A DNA stretch of 36,212 nt, from assembly GCA_028874995.1 (NCBI GenBank), contig JAPPGM010000190.1:1-36212 (forward strand). The letters are read 5' to 3'. A program made the position numbers and the translations under genes. Position 1 is the first letter of the stretch, and every line of letters begins with the position of its first letter. Below the pieces are notes generated by a model. The model saw nothing but the letters and a program-made list of their open reading frames with translations, searched no databases and was not told the origin of the DNA. Below, piece by piece: positions 8,997 to 17,554 of the stretch. The stretch is from Gemmatimonadota bacterium (lineage in GTDB: Bacteria; Gemmatimonadota; Gemmatimonadetes; Longimicrobiales; Gaopeijiaceae).

Positions 8997-10312
8997 CGAT
9001 CCGCGTCCCGGGGGACAAGTCGATCACGCAGCGGGCGCTGGTCCTGGGTGGCCTCGCGGAGGGCGAGAGCCGGATCCGGGGGATCCTCCGGGGGGCCGAT
9101 CCGCTGGCGACGGGCCGGGCCCTGGTTGCGCTCGGGGTCGAAATTGCCGGTCTGGAAGGAGCCGCGGACAGCGAAGTGCGCATTCGCGGACGTGGTCTGC
9201 GCGCGTGGCGGCAGCCGAGCGGAGCACTGGACCTGTGCAACAGCGGCACGGGCGCCCGTCTCCTTGCCGGTGCGCTGGCCGCCCAGCCAATCACGGCCGT
9301 GCTCAAGGGCGATGCGTCACTGTCCGGGCGGCCGATGCGGAGGATTGCCGAGCCGCTCACGCGGATGGGCGCGGCGGTCGACTACCTGGAACGGGAAGGC
9401 CACCTCCCGATGCGCGTGACCGGCGCTGCGCTGACTCCGCTGCGCCACCGGAGCGTGGTGGCGAGCGCACAGGTGAAGAGCGCGGTGCTGCTGGCGGGGG
9501 TGGGGGCGGGGGTGGCGGTCGAGGTGCGGGAGCCGAGGCCGTCGCGCGATCATAGTGAACGGATGCTGGAAGCGATGGGCGTCGAGGTCGTGGAGGGGGA
9601 GGTGGCCGAGAGCTGGTCCGTGCGTGTCCCGTCTCCGCCGCCCCGTCTGGGCCCGCTGGATATGGAGGTGCCGGGGGACTTCTCTTCGGCAGCGTTTCTC
9701 CTGGCGTGGGCGGTGCTGTCCGGTTCCGGCACACCGCTGACGGTGCGCGGGATTGGTCTGAGCAGAACCCGGACCGGTCTCCTCGCCGTGCTGGAGCGAA
9801 TGGGGGCGCGCATTGCAGTGGTGCCGCGCGAGGACACGGGGGGAGAGCGCGCGGGCGACCTCAGGGTAGACCCTGCGGCGACCCGGCTCAGGGCGGTCGA
9901 AGTTGGGGGGGACGAGATCCCGGCCATGATCGACGAGGTGCCCATCCTGGCCGTGCTGGCAGCCAGGGCGGAGGGCGTCACCCGGATCACGGGAGCCGCG
10001 GAACTCAGGGTCAAGGAGTCGGATCGGCTGGCGGCACTCGCAACCAATCTGCGGCGGATCGGCGTAACCGCCGAGGAGTTGCCCGACGGATTGGAGATCG
10101 AAGGGACCGGGCGCCCCGTGTCTGGGTCGATCGAGTCCCTCCATGACCACCGCATCGCGATGGCCTTCGGCGTGTTGGCTGCCACTCCGCGGTGCGATTT
10201 GCGTGTGGATGATCCAACTGTGGCGGATGTGAGCTTTCCGGGCTTTTGGGGATTGCTGGAGCGGGTCCGGGTCCGGAGTGCACGGCTCGGCCGCGCGTCG
10301 TTCGGGGGGTAG
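8975..10312 (+). CDS. aroA: 3-phosphoshikimate 1-carboxyvinyltransferase (EPSP synthase)
   Basis: 445 residues from the GTG at 8975, which has GGGG six bases upstream. The ATG at 8993 (an ATGA overlap with the tyrA stop) is the alternative and would remove only six residues. Hallmarks are VPGDKSITQRAL with Lys15 and Ser16, LCNSGTGAR for phosphoenolpyruvate binding, SGRPMRRIAEPL, the QVKSAVLLAG segment, IDEVPILAVLAA with the catalytic Asp, and ELRVKESDRL near the end. It makes 5-enolpyruvylshikimate-3-phosphate in the cytoplasm, the sixth step of the shikimate pathway. Its neighbours tyrA and cmk match a common bacterial arrangement. The active site uses Gly in the CNSGTG loop, so I see no sign of the classic target-site changes. 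Confidence 0.95.
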   Translation: MDSHEGMTIRVPGDKSITQRALVLGGLAEGESRIRGILRGADPLATGRALVALGVEIAGLEGAADSEVRIRGRGLRAWRQPSGALDLCNSGTGARLLAGALAAQPITAVLKGDASLSGRPMRRIAEPLTRMGAAVDYLEREGHLPMRVTGAALTPLRHRSVVASAQVKSAVLLAGVGAGVAVEVREPRPSRDHSERMLEAMGVEVVEGEVAESWSVRVPSPPPRLGPLDMEVPGDFSSAAFLLAWAVLSGSGTPLTVRGIGLSRTRTGLLAVLERMGARIAVVPREDTGGERAGDLRVDPAATRLRAVEVGGDEIPAMIDEVPILAVLAARAEGVTRITGAAELRVKESDRLAALATNLRRIGVTAEELPDGLEIEGTGRPVSGSIESLHDHRIAMAFGVLAATPRCDLRVDDPTVADVSFPGFWGLLERVRVRSARLGRASFGG

Positions 10313-10314
10313 CG

Positions 10315-11022
10315 GTGGACTCACGCGATGCTGCTCGGGATCGGTGCCTCGTGGTCGCGATCGACGGGTCCGCCGGTTCGGGCAAGTCCACGACGGCCGC
10401 TGCCGCGGCGGCCCGTCTGGGTTTCCGCCACCTCGACTCGGGCGCAATCTATCGGGCCGTCACGGTGGCACTCCTTCGGTCCGGCAGGAGCGGCCCGGCG
10501 CTGGAGCGCGTTACCCGAGACGAACTTGCGGATCTGGAGATCGGCGTCGAATGGCGGGAGCAGGGCATGGAAGTCCAGGCCGGAGGCCGGCCGGTTCCTG
10601 AGCGGGCTCTGCGCTCGGAGCGGGTTACGGCCATGGTGTCGCAGGTCGCTGCCGTCGCCGCGGTGCGGGCCCATCTCCTGGAACTCCAGCGCGACGCCGC
10701 CAAGGGCCCCGGACTCGTCGCCGAGGGCCGCGACATGGGGACAGTCGTCTTCCCTGGTGCCGAGGTGAAGGTCTTTCTGGACGCCCATCCACGGGAGCGC
10801 GCCCGCAGAAGGCTCCTGCAGCGAGGTGTCCACCCGGAAGCCGCGGAGATCGATTCCGAAGCAGCCCGCCTCACGCGGCGCGATCAACGCGACGCGTCCA
10901 GGTCGGTTGCCCCGTTCCAGCAAGCCGGAGATGCGATGCTGCTCGACACCACCGATCTCGATCCGGAGGCCCAGACCGACGAGATCGTGCGTCTCGTGGA
11001 GGCCGCCCGGAAACACCGCTGA
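10315..11022 (+). CDS. cmk: Cytidylate kinase
   Basis: 235 residues from a GTG at 10315, two bases after the aroA stop, with a GGGGGG run five bases upstream. The P-loop is GSAGSGKST (Lys24). LDSGAIYRAVT follows as the nucleotide-monophosphate site, then EGRDMGTVVFP and the LID region with HPRERARRRL, RRDQRDASRSVAP and LDTTDL, all typical of bacterial CMP kinase. It phosphorylates CMP and dCMP with ATP. The aroA-cmk-rpsA order is conserved in many bacteria. Length and motifs fit the family with no truncation. Confidence 0.95.
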   Translation: MDSRDAARDRCLVVAIDGSAGSGKSTTAAAAAARLGFRHLDSGAIYRAVTVALLRSGRSGPALERVTRDELADLEIGVEWREQGMEVQAGGRPVPERALRSERVTAMVSQVAAVAAVRAHLLELQRDAAKGPGLVAEGRDMGTVVFPGAEVKVFLDAHPRERARRRLLQRGVHPEAAEIDSEAARLTRRDQRDASRSVAPFQQAGDAMLLDTTDLDPEAQTDEIVRLVEAARKHR

Positions 11023-11336
11023 CCGCGTGCAGACCGCCCTTTCGCCGGCCCCGGTTCACCCGGCCGCACTGCGGCGTCCAGCGAGAGAAAAAAAGTGAGA
11101 AAAAAATGAGAGTCCCGTTTCCACCCGGATTTGATTAAACTATGGGACTGTACCTGTAGGCTGGCTGTCGGATCCGCGGCCCCCTGCAGGGAAAGCAGTG
11201 GAATCAGGTGGTTCCGGGTCGCCCGCGCGGGTGGGCCCGGTCACCACGACAACCCATTCAACCCGGTCTTCCCGCGCAGTACTCGCCAGGCCGGAACGGT
11301 TTCCTGGAGCGCCAGCGATGCGCTGGTGATGTTGCA
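11023..11336 (+). other. rpsA leader region without a gene (314 bases)
   Basis: No credible ORF or RNA gene. The region holds two A-tracts (see the promoter entry), then a GC-rich stretch with the palindrome CCCTGCAGGG at 11182-11191, and reaches rpsA with only a weak GGTGAT ribosome site near 11324-11329. If transcription starts near 11148 the untranslated leader is about 190 nt. That is long enough for S1 autoregulation, which is known in Enterobacteria but only a suggestion here. Confidence 0.4.
11085..11141 (+). promoter_or_regulatory. Candidate rpsA promoter with A-tract UP-like element
   Basis: GAGAAAAAAA occurs twice (11085-11094 and 11097-11106), 12 bp apart, in otherwise GC-rich DNA. 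TAAACT at 11136-11141 could be the -10. With a start near 11148 the A-tracts fall at about -63 to -42, where UP elements bind the RNA polymerase alpha subunit. The -35 (11113-11118) is a poor match, as is allowed for UP-driven promoters. An alternative is TTGATT (11131-11136) acting as a -35. Confidence 0.38.
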
Positions 11337-13325
11337 ATGAACGAGAATCAAGAACCCCAGCCGGGCGACGACGGCCCGCTTCTGGCGACAGACCCCCCGC
11401 CCTCGAACCAGGCCCTTCCCGGCGAGATCTCGCCGGAGCTGATCCACGATCCCTTCGGCGAAGAAGTCCTCGACGTCTCCCGGGACGACTTCGAGGCCAT
11501 GCTCAACGAGCATCGGACCGCCGGCGGCGATATTCGCGAAGGACAGATCGTACAGGCCAGAGTGCTGCGCATCACCGAGGCCACGGTCATACTCGAGTTC
11601 GGCTTCAAGAGCGAGGGTGCCGTCCCGCTCGACGAATTCAAGGAGCCGGACGCGATCGAGGCCGGCCAGGAGGTGGAAGTCCTCCTCGAGAGCCTCGAGG
11701 ACGAAGACGGGGTGGTTGTCCTGTCGAAGAAGAAGGCGGACTTCCTGCGCGTCTGGGAGCTCATCAAGGACGCCTACGAGAGCGACCGGCCGGTCAAGGG
11801 GTTGCTGACCCGCAAGATCAAGGGCGGCGTGACCGTCGACATCATGGGCGTCGACGCATTCCTCCCCGGTTCGCAGATCGCGCTCAGACGGGTCCCCAAC
11901 ATCGAGGACCTGATCGGCGAGAGCTACGAGTTCATGATCATCAAGCTCAACAAGCGCCGCCGCAACATCGTGGTGTCGCGCCGGGTGATCCTCGAACGCG
12001 AGCGGAAGAAGAAGCGCACCACCCTGGTCAAGGAGCTTCTGACCGGACAGGTCCGCGAAGGGGTGGTGAAGAACATCACCGACTTCGGGGCGTTCATCGA
12101 CCTGGGCGGCCTGGACGGACTGCTTCACATCACCGACATGTCGTGGGGCCGCGTCGGCCATCCTTCCGAGGTGGTGACGATCGGGAGCCGCCTCGACGTC
12201 AAGGTGCTGGACATCGACTGGGACCGGGAGCGCATCTCGCTGGGACTGAAGCAGCTGTTGCCGTACCCCTGGACGGACATCGAGGACCGCTATCCCGTCG
12301 GCGCGAGGGTGCGCGGCAAGGTCGTGTCGATCACCAACTACGGCGCCTTCGTGGAGCTGCAGAAGGGGGTCGAGGGACTGGTCCACATCTCCGAGATGTC
12401 CTGGACCCGCAACGTCCGTCATCCGTCGAAGCTCGTGTCGATCGGCGACGAGATCGAAACCGTGGTCCTCAAGGTCGACCCGGCCGACGAGAAGATCTCC
12501 CTCGGCATGAAGCAGATCGAGGAGGATCCGTGGCTCGCGCTGCCGCTGAAGTATCCCACCGGCACCCGCCTCACCGGTACCGTGCGCAACCTGACCTCCT
12601 TCGGCGCCTTCGTGGAGATCGAGGCGGGGATCGACGGACTCGTCCACGTCTCGGACATGAGCTGGACACGGCGCGTGGAACACCCGTCCGAAGTGGTGCA
12701 GAAAGGGATGGAAGTCGAGGTGATGGTCCTGGACGTCGACTCGGACAACAAGCGGATCTCACTGGGGATCAAGCAGTTGCAAGACGATCCGTGGCCGGAC
12801 CTCGTGACCCGGTTCACGAAGGGCCACGAGGTGGACGGACGCGTGGCACGGCTCCAGGACAAAGGTGTCGTGATGGAGCTGGAAGACGGGGTGGAGGGGT
12901 TCGTACCCGGTTCGCACGCAGCCGCGCCCGCCGATTCGCTCGGGGACTACTTCCAGGCCGGCGACACGGTGTCGCTGCGGGTGATCGCGTCCGACGCCTC
13001 GGACCGCCGCATTGTGCTCGAAGTCACGAGCGCGCCGGAGCGGCGGAAGGTCGGCGAGCCCGAGGACGGGGCGGAACCGGACGAGGACGATGTGGCTGAA
13101 GAGTCCCCGGAATCCGCCGCGGAAGAACTCGCCGCCACCGCGGATATGGACGAAGCTGCGGAGGATGACGAGGAAGCCGTTGCGGCCGAAGAGCCCGAAG
13201 CCCCGGCCGAAGACGAAGAGCCCGAAGCCCCGGCCGAAGACGAAGAGCCCGAAGCCGCGGCCGACGAGGGTGAAGCCGCGGTGCCGGAAGCGGTGGACGA
13301 GGAAAAGGACTCGACAGACGAGTAG
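11337..13325 (+). CDS. rpsA: Ribosomal protein S1
   Basis: 662 residues from the ATG at 11337; upstream in-frame sequence to 11208 is non-homologous leader. Six S1 RNA-binding domains are visible. Two diverged N-terminal domains (about residues 55-120 and 140-215) normally dock on the 30S subunit. Four more conserved ones follow from about residues 241, 322, 409 and 495, with repeated NITDFGAF, GLVHISEMSW and ISLGMKQ elements. The protein helps mRNA bind the 30S subunit. Residues from about 566 onwards form a long acidic tail of Glu, Ala, Pro and Asp containing a triplicated nonapeptide. E. coli S1 is 557 residues, so the tail accounts for the extra length. Confidence 0.94.
   Translation: MNENQEPQPGDDGPLLATDPPPSNQALPGEISPELIHDPFGEEVLDVSRDDFEAMLNEHRTAGGDIREGQIVQARVLRITEATVILEFGFKSEGAVPLDEFKEPDAIEAGQEVEVLLESLEDEDGVVVLSKKKADFLRVWELIKDAYESDRPVKGLLTRKIKGGVTVDIMGVDAFLPGSQIALRRVPNIEDLIGESYEFMIIKLNKRRRNIVVSRRVILERERKKKRTTLVKELLTGQVREGVVKNITDFGAFIDLGGLDGLLHITDMSWGRVGHPSEVVTIGSRLDVKVLDIDWDRERISLGLKQLLPYPWTDIEDRYPVGARVRGKVVSITNYGAFVELQKGVEGLVHISEMSWTRNVRHPSKLVSIGDEIETVVLKVDPADEKISLGMKQIEEDPWLALPLKYPTGTRLTGTVRNLTSFGAFVEIEAGIDGLVHVSDMSWTRRVEHPSEVVQKGMEVEVMVLDVDSDNKRISLGIKQLQDDPWPDLVTRFTKGHEVDGRVARLQDKGVVMELEDGVEGFVPGSHAAAPADSLGDYFQAGDTVSLRVIASDASDRRIVLEVTSAPERRKVGEPEDGAEPDEDDVAEESPESAAEELAATADMDEAAEDDEEAVAAEEPEAPAEDEEPEAPAEDEEPEAAADEGEAAVPEAVDEEKDSTDE
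13188..13268 (+). repeat. 27-bp tandem repeat in the rpsA tail (3 units)
   Basis: Units at 13188-13214, 13215-13241 and 13242-13268. The first two are identical in sequence and the third is diverged at its end. Each encodes a nonapeptide EEPEAPAED or a variant, so copy-number change keeps the frame. Confidence 0.85.
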
Positions 13326-13331
13326 CAGCCC

Positions 13332-14708
13332 GTGGTGAAATCCTGCGTAGCGGTGAAGAGGCCCGGCGTCCCGCCCGTGGCGGCCGTACGCAGCACCGGC
13401 CTTGCCCGCCCGGCGGCTCCCCGCTCCCGGTGCCCGGGCTGCTTCGCGCACCGCCTGCTTGCCGCGGTATTGATCGGTTCGGTTTTCGCGTGCGCGACGG
13501 GGACGCGTGATCCTGCCACCGCCAACACCGATGTTTCCGGCGCAGGCGCGGGGGATGACGAGGCCGCCCCGGACTCCGCGGGGATGGAAACGACCGAAGC
13601 GGAGATGATGGTTGAAACGGCCGACCCGGTTTCGGAGGAGTCGTTCTCCGCGGAGCTCGTGATCGGCGCCGTGCTCCCGGTCTCGGGTTCACCGTCCAAT
13701 CGGGAATACGCCCGTCTCTTCATCGAAGGTCTGGAGGTGGGCGCCCTGCTGGCCCGTCAGAACGGCGTCAACATCGAGGTCGTGGTCGAAGACAACCTGG
13801 GCACGGCATCCGGCAGCGCCCGCGGCGTGGATGCGCTCATGGCCCGGGGGGCGCTGGCCGTCATCGGTCCCCTCGACGCGGACAACGTGCGCGCGGCGGT
13901 CAGGGCCGCGCCTCGCGAGCTGGCCTTCTTCTCACCCACCGCCACGCAGCTCCCATACGGCCGCCGGGGAGTGTACAGCCTGGCCGCCGGCGACCCGGAG
14001 GCCGGACGCACACTGGCGCAGGCCGTATGGGACCTCGGCTACGCGGACGTGGTCATCGTACATCCGCGCAGTTCGCGGGAGAGCATCGAGATGGACGCTT
14101 TCCAGCGGGCGTTTCCGTCCCTGGGCGGCTTTGTGAGGCGTCGCATACGATATCCGCCCGGAACTACGACCTTCGAGGAATACCTCACACAGGCGAAGGC
14201 CCTGAAACCCTCCGTGCTGATCGTCGCTGCTCCCCCCGCGGACGTGGAACTGCTCGCACCACAGATCGCCTTCTTCGGTCTCGACGAGTTGGAACTGCAG
14301 GTGGCGGGCACGGCCGGGTGGACGGACCCGCTGGTTGTTGAGGGCCTCCCGCGGCGTCACACCGAGGGGGTCGTCGCTGTGAGTGCGACCCCGCCCGGCG
14401 AAGTGCGCCAACCACCGCCGGAGTTCGTCGCGGCATACGAGACGCTCTTCCGGCGATCGCTCGCCAGCATGATTCCCGCAGCCGGCTTCGACCTGTTGGG
14501 CATGGCGCTGGACGCGCATCGGCAAGGCGCCCGCACCTCGCGAGAAGTGATTGCCACCCTGGAACGGCTGGCCCCCTTCGAGGGTGTCACCGGCACCTAT
14601 TCGTTCACGGATGGCCGCCTCACCCGGGAGTTCTACCCGGTCCGGATCCTCAGCGGCGGGCTTCACCCGGTCGACGCGGATTCCACCCTGATTCCGCCGT
14701 TCCGATGA
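13332..14708 (+). CDS. Orphan periplasmic ligand-binding lipoprotein (LivK / LpoA-like fold)
   Basis: 458 residues from a GTG at 13332, six bases after rpsA. The N-terminus has a long basic lead and a hydrophobic segment LLAAVLIGSV ending in FAC (Cys54), a plausible though imperfect lipobox. A Thr/Glu/Ala-rich linker follows, then a type I periplasmic-binding fold: IGAVLPVSGSPSNREYARLFIEG, VVEDNLGTASGSARGVDAL, AVIGPLDADNVRAA, FFSPTATQLPYG, and a late GVTGTYSFTDGR. This matches branched-chain amino-acid binding proteins and the related penicillin-binding-protein activators. No ABC permease or ATPase is nearby, so it may be a sensor or envelope factor and not a transporter component. The ligand is unknown. 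Confidence 0.75.
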   Translation: MVKSCVAVKRPGVPPVAAVRSTGLARPAAPRSRCPGCFAHRLLAAVLIGSVFACATGTRDPATANTDVSGAGAGDDEAAPDSAGMETTEAEMMVETADPVSEESFSAELVIGAVLPVSGSPSNREYARLFIEGLEVGALLARQNGVNIEVVVEDNLGTASGSARGVDALMARGALAVIGPLDADNVRAAVRAAPRELAFFSPTATQLPYGRRGVYSLAAGDPEAGRTLAQAVWDLGYADVVIVHPRSSRESIEMDAFQRAFPSLGGFVRRRIRYPPGTTTFEEYLTQAKALKPSVLIVAAPPADVELLAPQIAFFGLDELELQVAGTAGWTDPLVVEGLPRRHTEGVVAVSATPPGEVRQPPPEFVAAYETLFRRSLASMIPAAGFDLLGMALDAHRQGARTSREVIATLERLAPFEGVTGTYSFTDGRLTREFYPVRILSGGLHPVDADSTLIPPFR

Positions 14709-14733
14709 GTCGCTCCCGGATGACTGATACCCG

Positions 14734-16284
14734 ATGGGCATGAAGGCGGCGCTCGATCGGCTGGCGGCGCTCAGGCGCGAAGCGTCTCTCGGAGGAGGCG
14801 AGGCACGTCTCAAAGCGCAGCACGAACGGGGCAAGCTCGGCGCGCGTGAACGGCTGGATCTCCTTCTCGACGCGGGGTCGTTCGTCGAACTGGACCGCTT
14901 CGTGACGCACCGCTCGACCGATTTCGGGCTCGATTCCAGGAGGTACCTGGGGGACGGGGTGGTCACCGGTTACGGGACGATCCGCGGCCGCCTCGTCTAC
15001 GTGTTCTCTCAGGACTTCACCGTCTTTGGAGGGTCGCTCAGCGAGGCGCACGCGGAGAAGATCGTCAAGGTCCAGGAGATGGCCCTCAAGAACGGAGCGC
15101 CCCTCATCGGCCTCAACGATTCGGGCGGTGCGCGGATCCAGGAAGGCGTGGTGTCCCTGGGGGGGTACGCCGACATCTTCCTGCGCAACACGCTGGCCTC
15201 GGGGGTGATCCCCCAGATAAGCGTGATCATGGGGCCCTGTGCGGGAGGGGCGGTGTATTCTCCGGCGATCACCGACTTCGTGTACATGGTGCGGGGGACG
15301 AGCTTCATGTTCGTGACCGGGCCCGGGGTCGTGAAGACGGTGACCCAGGAGGACGTCGACATGGAGGGGCTGGGGGGTGCCGACGTGCACGCGGAGACCT
15401 CGGGCGTCGCACATTTCGCGCATGACAGCGAGGCGGAGAGCCTGGCCGGTGTGCGCACGCTCTTCCGGTTCATACCGCAGAACAATTCCGAGCGTCCGCC
15501 CGGGGGTGCGGACGACGATCCGCACGACAGGCGTAGCGAGAAAATACTTGATATTTTTCCAGATAAACCCAATCGCCCCTACGATATGCTCGACGTCATC
15601 CGTGAAGTTGTCGATGACGGTGAGTTCTACGAAGTACACGCCGGGTTCGCACGCAACCTGGTGACCGGGTTCGCTCACCTGGGAGGACACGCGGTCGGGG
15701 TCGTGGCCAACCAGCCCGCCGTGCTGGCGGGCGTCCTCGACATCGACGCCTCCGACAAGGGTGCCCGCTTCGTGCGCTTCTGCGACGCCTTCAACATCCC
15801 CCTGGCCGTCTTCGAGGACGTCCCCGGCTTTCTGCCCGGCGTGGGCCAGGAGCACGGGGGCATCATCCGGCACGGGGCCAAGCTGCTGTACGCCTTCTGC
15901 GAGGCGACCGTCCCCAAGGTCACGGTCATCACCCGCAAGGCCTACGGGGGGGCCTACGACGTCATGAACTCCAAGCACATCCGCGGCGACATCAACCTGG
16001 CCTGGCCGTCCGCGGAGATCGCGGTGATGGGGCCGAAGGGAGCCGTGGAGGTCCTCTTCCGCCGCGAGATCGCCGCGTCGGACGATCCCGAAGCCGAGGC
16101 GGAGGCGAGGAGGGTGGAGTACCGCGAGAAGTTCGCACACCCCTACATCGCGGCCTCACGCGGGTACGTGGACGATGTGATCGATCCGCGCGACACGCGG
16201 CCCCGGCTGGTGAGCGCGCTCGACATGCTGGTGGACAAGCGGGACGCAAATCCCCCGAAGAAGCACGGGAACATTCCGCTCTGA
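14734..16284 (+). CDS. pccB: Acyl-CoA carboxylase carboxyltransferase subunit (propionyl-CoA carboxylase beta)
   Basis: 516 residues, the normal length of the beta chain (about 510-540). The ATG at 14734 is followed by the usual helical start (LAALRREA, then [17 protein letters not shown]). The two crotonase-like halves are complete. The N half has [33 protein letters not shown] and [12 protein letters not shown]. The C half has [48 protein letters not shown], and [15 protein letters not shown]. It transfers carboxyl from biotin to an acyl-CoA. The Asp in FCDAFN corresponds to the residue associated with propionyl preference in Streptomyces enzymes. With a mutase downstream, propionyl-CoA is the likely substrate. 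Confidence 0.92.
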   Translation: MGMKAALDRLAALRREASLGGGEARLKAQHERGKLGARERLDLLLDAGSFVELDRFVTHRSTDFGLDSRRYLGDGVVTGYGTIRGRLVYVFSQDFTVFGGSLSEAHAEKIVKVQEMALKNGAPLIGLNDSGGARIQEGVVSLGGYADIFLRNTLASGVIPQISVIMGPCAGGAVYSPAITDFVYMVRGTSFMFVTGPGVVKTVTQEDVDMEGLGGADVHAETSGVAHFAHDSEAESLAGVRTLFRFIPQNNSERPPGGADDDPHDRRSEKILDIFPDKPNRPYDMLDVIREVVDDGEFYEVHAGFARNLVTGFAHLGGHAVGVVANQPAVLAGVLDIDASDKGARFVRFCDAFNIPLAVFEDVPGFLPGVGQEHGGIIRHGAKLLYAFCEATVPKVTVITRKAYGGAYDVMNSKHIRGDINLAWPSAEIAVMGPKGAVEVLFRREIAASDDPEAEAEARRVEYREKFAHPYIAASRGYVDDVIDPRDTRPRLVSALDMLVDKRDANPPKKHGNIPL

Positions 16285-16299
16285 GGCGGGGCCGAAGGG

Positions 16300-16323
16300 C
16301 CTCCGCCACGCCGGTTGCGGAGG
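16300..16323 (+). terminator. Possible hairpin after the carboxyltransferase gene
   Basis: CCTCCGC (16300-16306) pairs with GCGGAGG (16317-16323) around a 10-nt loop, 16 bases past the stop. There is no T-tract, so it is a weak terminator candidate. Confidence 0.3.
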
Positions 16324-16455
16324 TGGTGGGGATCCACGCGTTCCCTGCCGCCCGACTGCCGGGGGCTGTTCAAGGCAACCTCGCGACACCGGTCCGGCAT
16401 CCGATTCAGAGTAACCGGGCGGCCTTGCGCTGCGGACCTGGCCGCGAAATTCAAC

Positions 16456-16462
16456 AGGGAGG
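16456..16462 (+). promoter_or_regulatory. Strong ribosome binding site of the PDZ gene
   Basis: AGGGAGG seven bases before the ATG at 16470. It fixes the start and excludes the open upstream frame from 16323. Confidence 0.8.
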
Positions 16463-16469
16463 CACAACG

Positions 16470-17456
16470 ATGTCCAGGATGATAAAGGCAATACGGGGCG
16501 TGGGATTCGCGGGGCTCGCGGCGCTGGCGTTCACCGCCGTGGCCGTTCCGGCGCCCGGCGCCATGGCCCAGGAGAAGGAGGAGGACCGCCGGGCCTGGAG
16601 CTTCAGGGTAGGTGTGAACAACGAACGGCCAATGCTCGGCGTCATGCTGGCCAGCGACGGCAGCGGAGAGGACGGAGTCCTGGTCATGGACGTACTGGAG
16701 GACAGTCCGGCGGAGAAGGCGGGAATCATCGACGGAGATGTGATCCTGTCGGTCGACGGTCACAACCTTTCCGAACCGTTGGAAGGCGAGGATGAAGAGC
16801 ACCCGGAAACGCCCGTGCAACGGGTATGGGCACTTTTGAGCGAAGTGCCGGAGGGCGAATCCGTGACCCTGGTGGTCGAGCGGGACGACGAGCGCCTGAC
16901 CTTCAGTGTGGTTCCCGAGAGACTGCCCTACTATACCGCATGGTGGCCAGGTTCCGGCCGGGGCGCGGAGAGTCTCCGCGGACTCAGCGAGTGGTGGTCG
17001 GACGAGTCGTCGCGCCAGGAGGCGCTCGAACGCATCCGCGAGCTGGCCCAGGGGTTCCGCAACCCGCCGTTGTCCTTCGAGTGGGACTCCGCCGGGTGGA
17101 CGCCGCCGAGGGCCTTGCGTTTCTTCGCGGACACCCTCCCGACCGGGGAGTGGTCGTTTCGCTGGGACGGGGGCCGGGTCGGCTCGCGCGGCACCCACGG
17201 TCTCGATCTGGTCGAACTGAATCCCGGACTCGGCGCCTACTTCGGGACGTCGGAGGGCGTACTGGTCGCGGACGCCCTCGACGACACCTCGCTGGGGCTC
17301 CAGCCGGGTGACGTGGTGGTCGCGGTAGACGGACGGGCGGTCGACGACATTGACGAGTTGCGCCGAATCCTGCGCTCCTACAGGAACGACGAAGAGATCA
17401 CGTTCCGGATCTTCAGAGATGGCGCGCGGACCACGGTGACGGGTACGATTAACTGA
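16470..17456 (+). CDS. Secreted double-PDZ protein without a protease domain
   Basis: 328 residues with a Sec signal peptide (KAIRGVGFAGLAALAFTAVAV, cleaved near GAMAQ). The first PDZ domain spans about residues 50-150: LGVMLASDGSGEDGVLVMDV, SPAEKAGIIDGDVILSVDG. The second is at about 255-328: GLDLVEL, SEGVLVADAL, SLGLQPGDVVVAVDGRAVDD. The middle (about 155-245) is rich in Trp, Arg and Ser (WWPGSGRG, SEWWSDESSRQEALERIRELAQ). No HtrA Ser-His-Asp triad and no S41 or S2P motif is present, so it probably binds peptides or assists an envelope protease. It lies inside a carboxylase gene set but has its own ribosome site and weak hairpins on each side. Its partner is unknown. Confidence 0.82.
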   Translation: MSRMIKAIRGVGFAGLAALAFTAVAVPAPGAMAQEKEEDRRAWSFRVGVNNERPMLGVMLASDGSGEDGVLVMDVLEDSPAEKAGIIDGDVILSVDGHNLSEPLEGEDEEHPETPVQRVWALLSEVPEGESVTLVVERDDERLTFSVVPERLPYYTAWWPGSGRGAESLRGLSEWWSDESSRQEALERIRELAQGFRNPPLSFEWDSAGWTPPRALRFFADTLPTGEWSFRWDGGRVGSRGTHGLDLVELNPGLGAYFGTSEGVLVADALDDTSLGLQPGDVVVAVDGRAVDDIDELRRILRSYRNDEEITFRIFRDGARTTVTGTIN

Positions 17457-17503
17457 TCCCCAGCCGCCGGCCTGGTCGCCGCCTTCGAACGGAGGACGGA
17501 GGC

Positions 17504-17519
17504 CGGGTCGGCTGACCCG
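17504..17519 (+). terminator. Small hairpin after the PDZ gene
   Basis: CGGGTC and GACCCG form a 6-bp stem with a GGCT loop, 48 bases past the stop. There is no T-tract; it is weak and could be chance. Confidence 0.25.
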
Positions 17520-17554
17520 TTCACCGACGCCCCACGGACCGCCGACCCACGGCA

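Noticed and set aside
11208-11336. Upstream extension of the rpsA frame
   Set aside because: Residues before the ATG at 11337 are not S1-like and fall in the leader.
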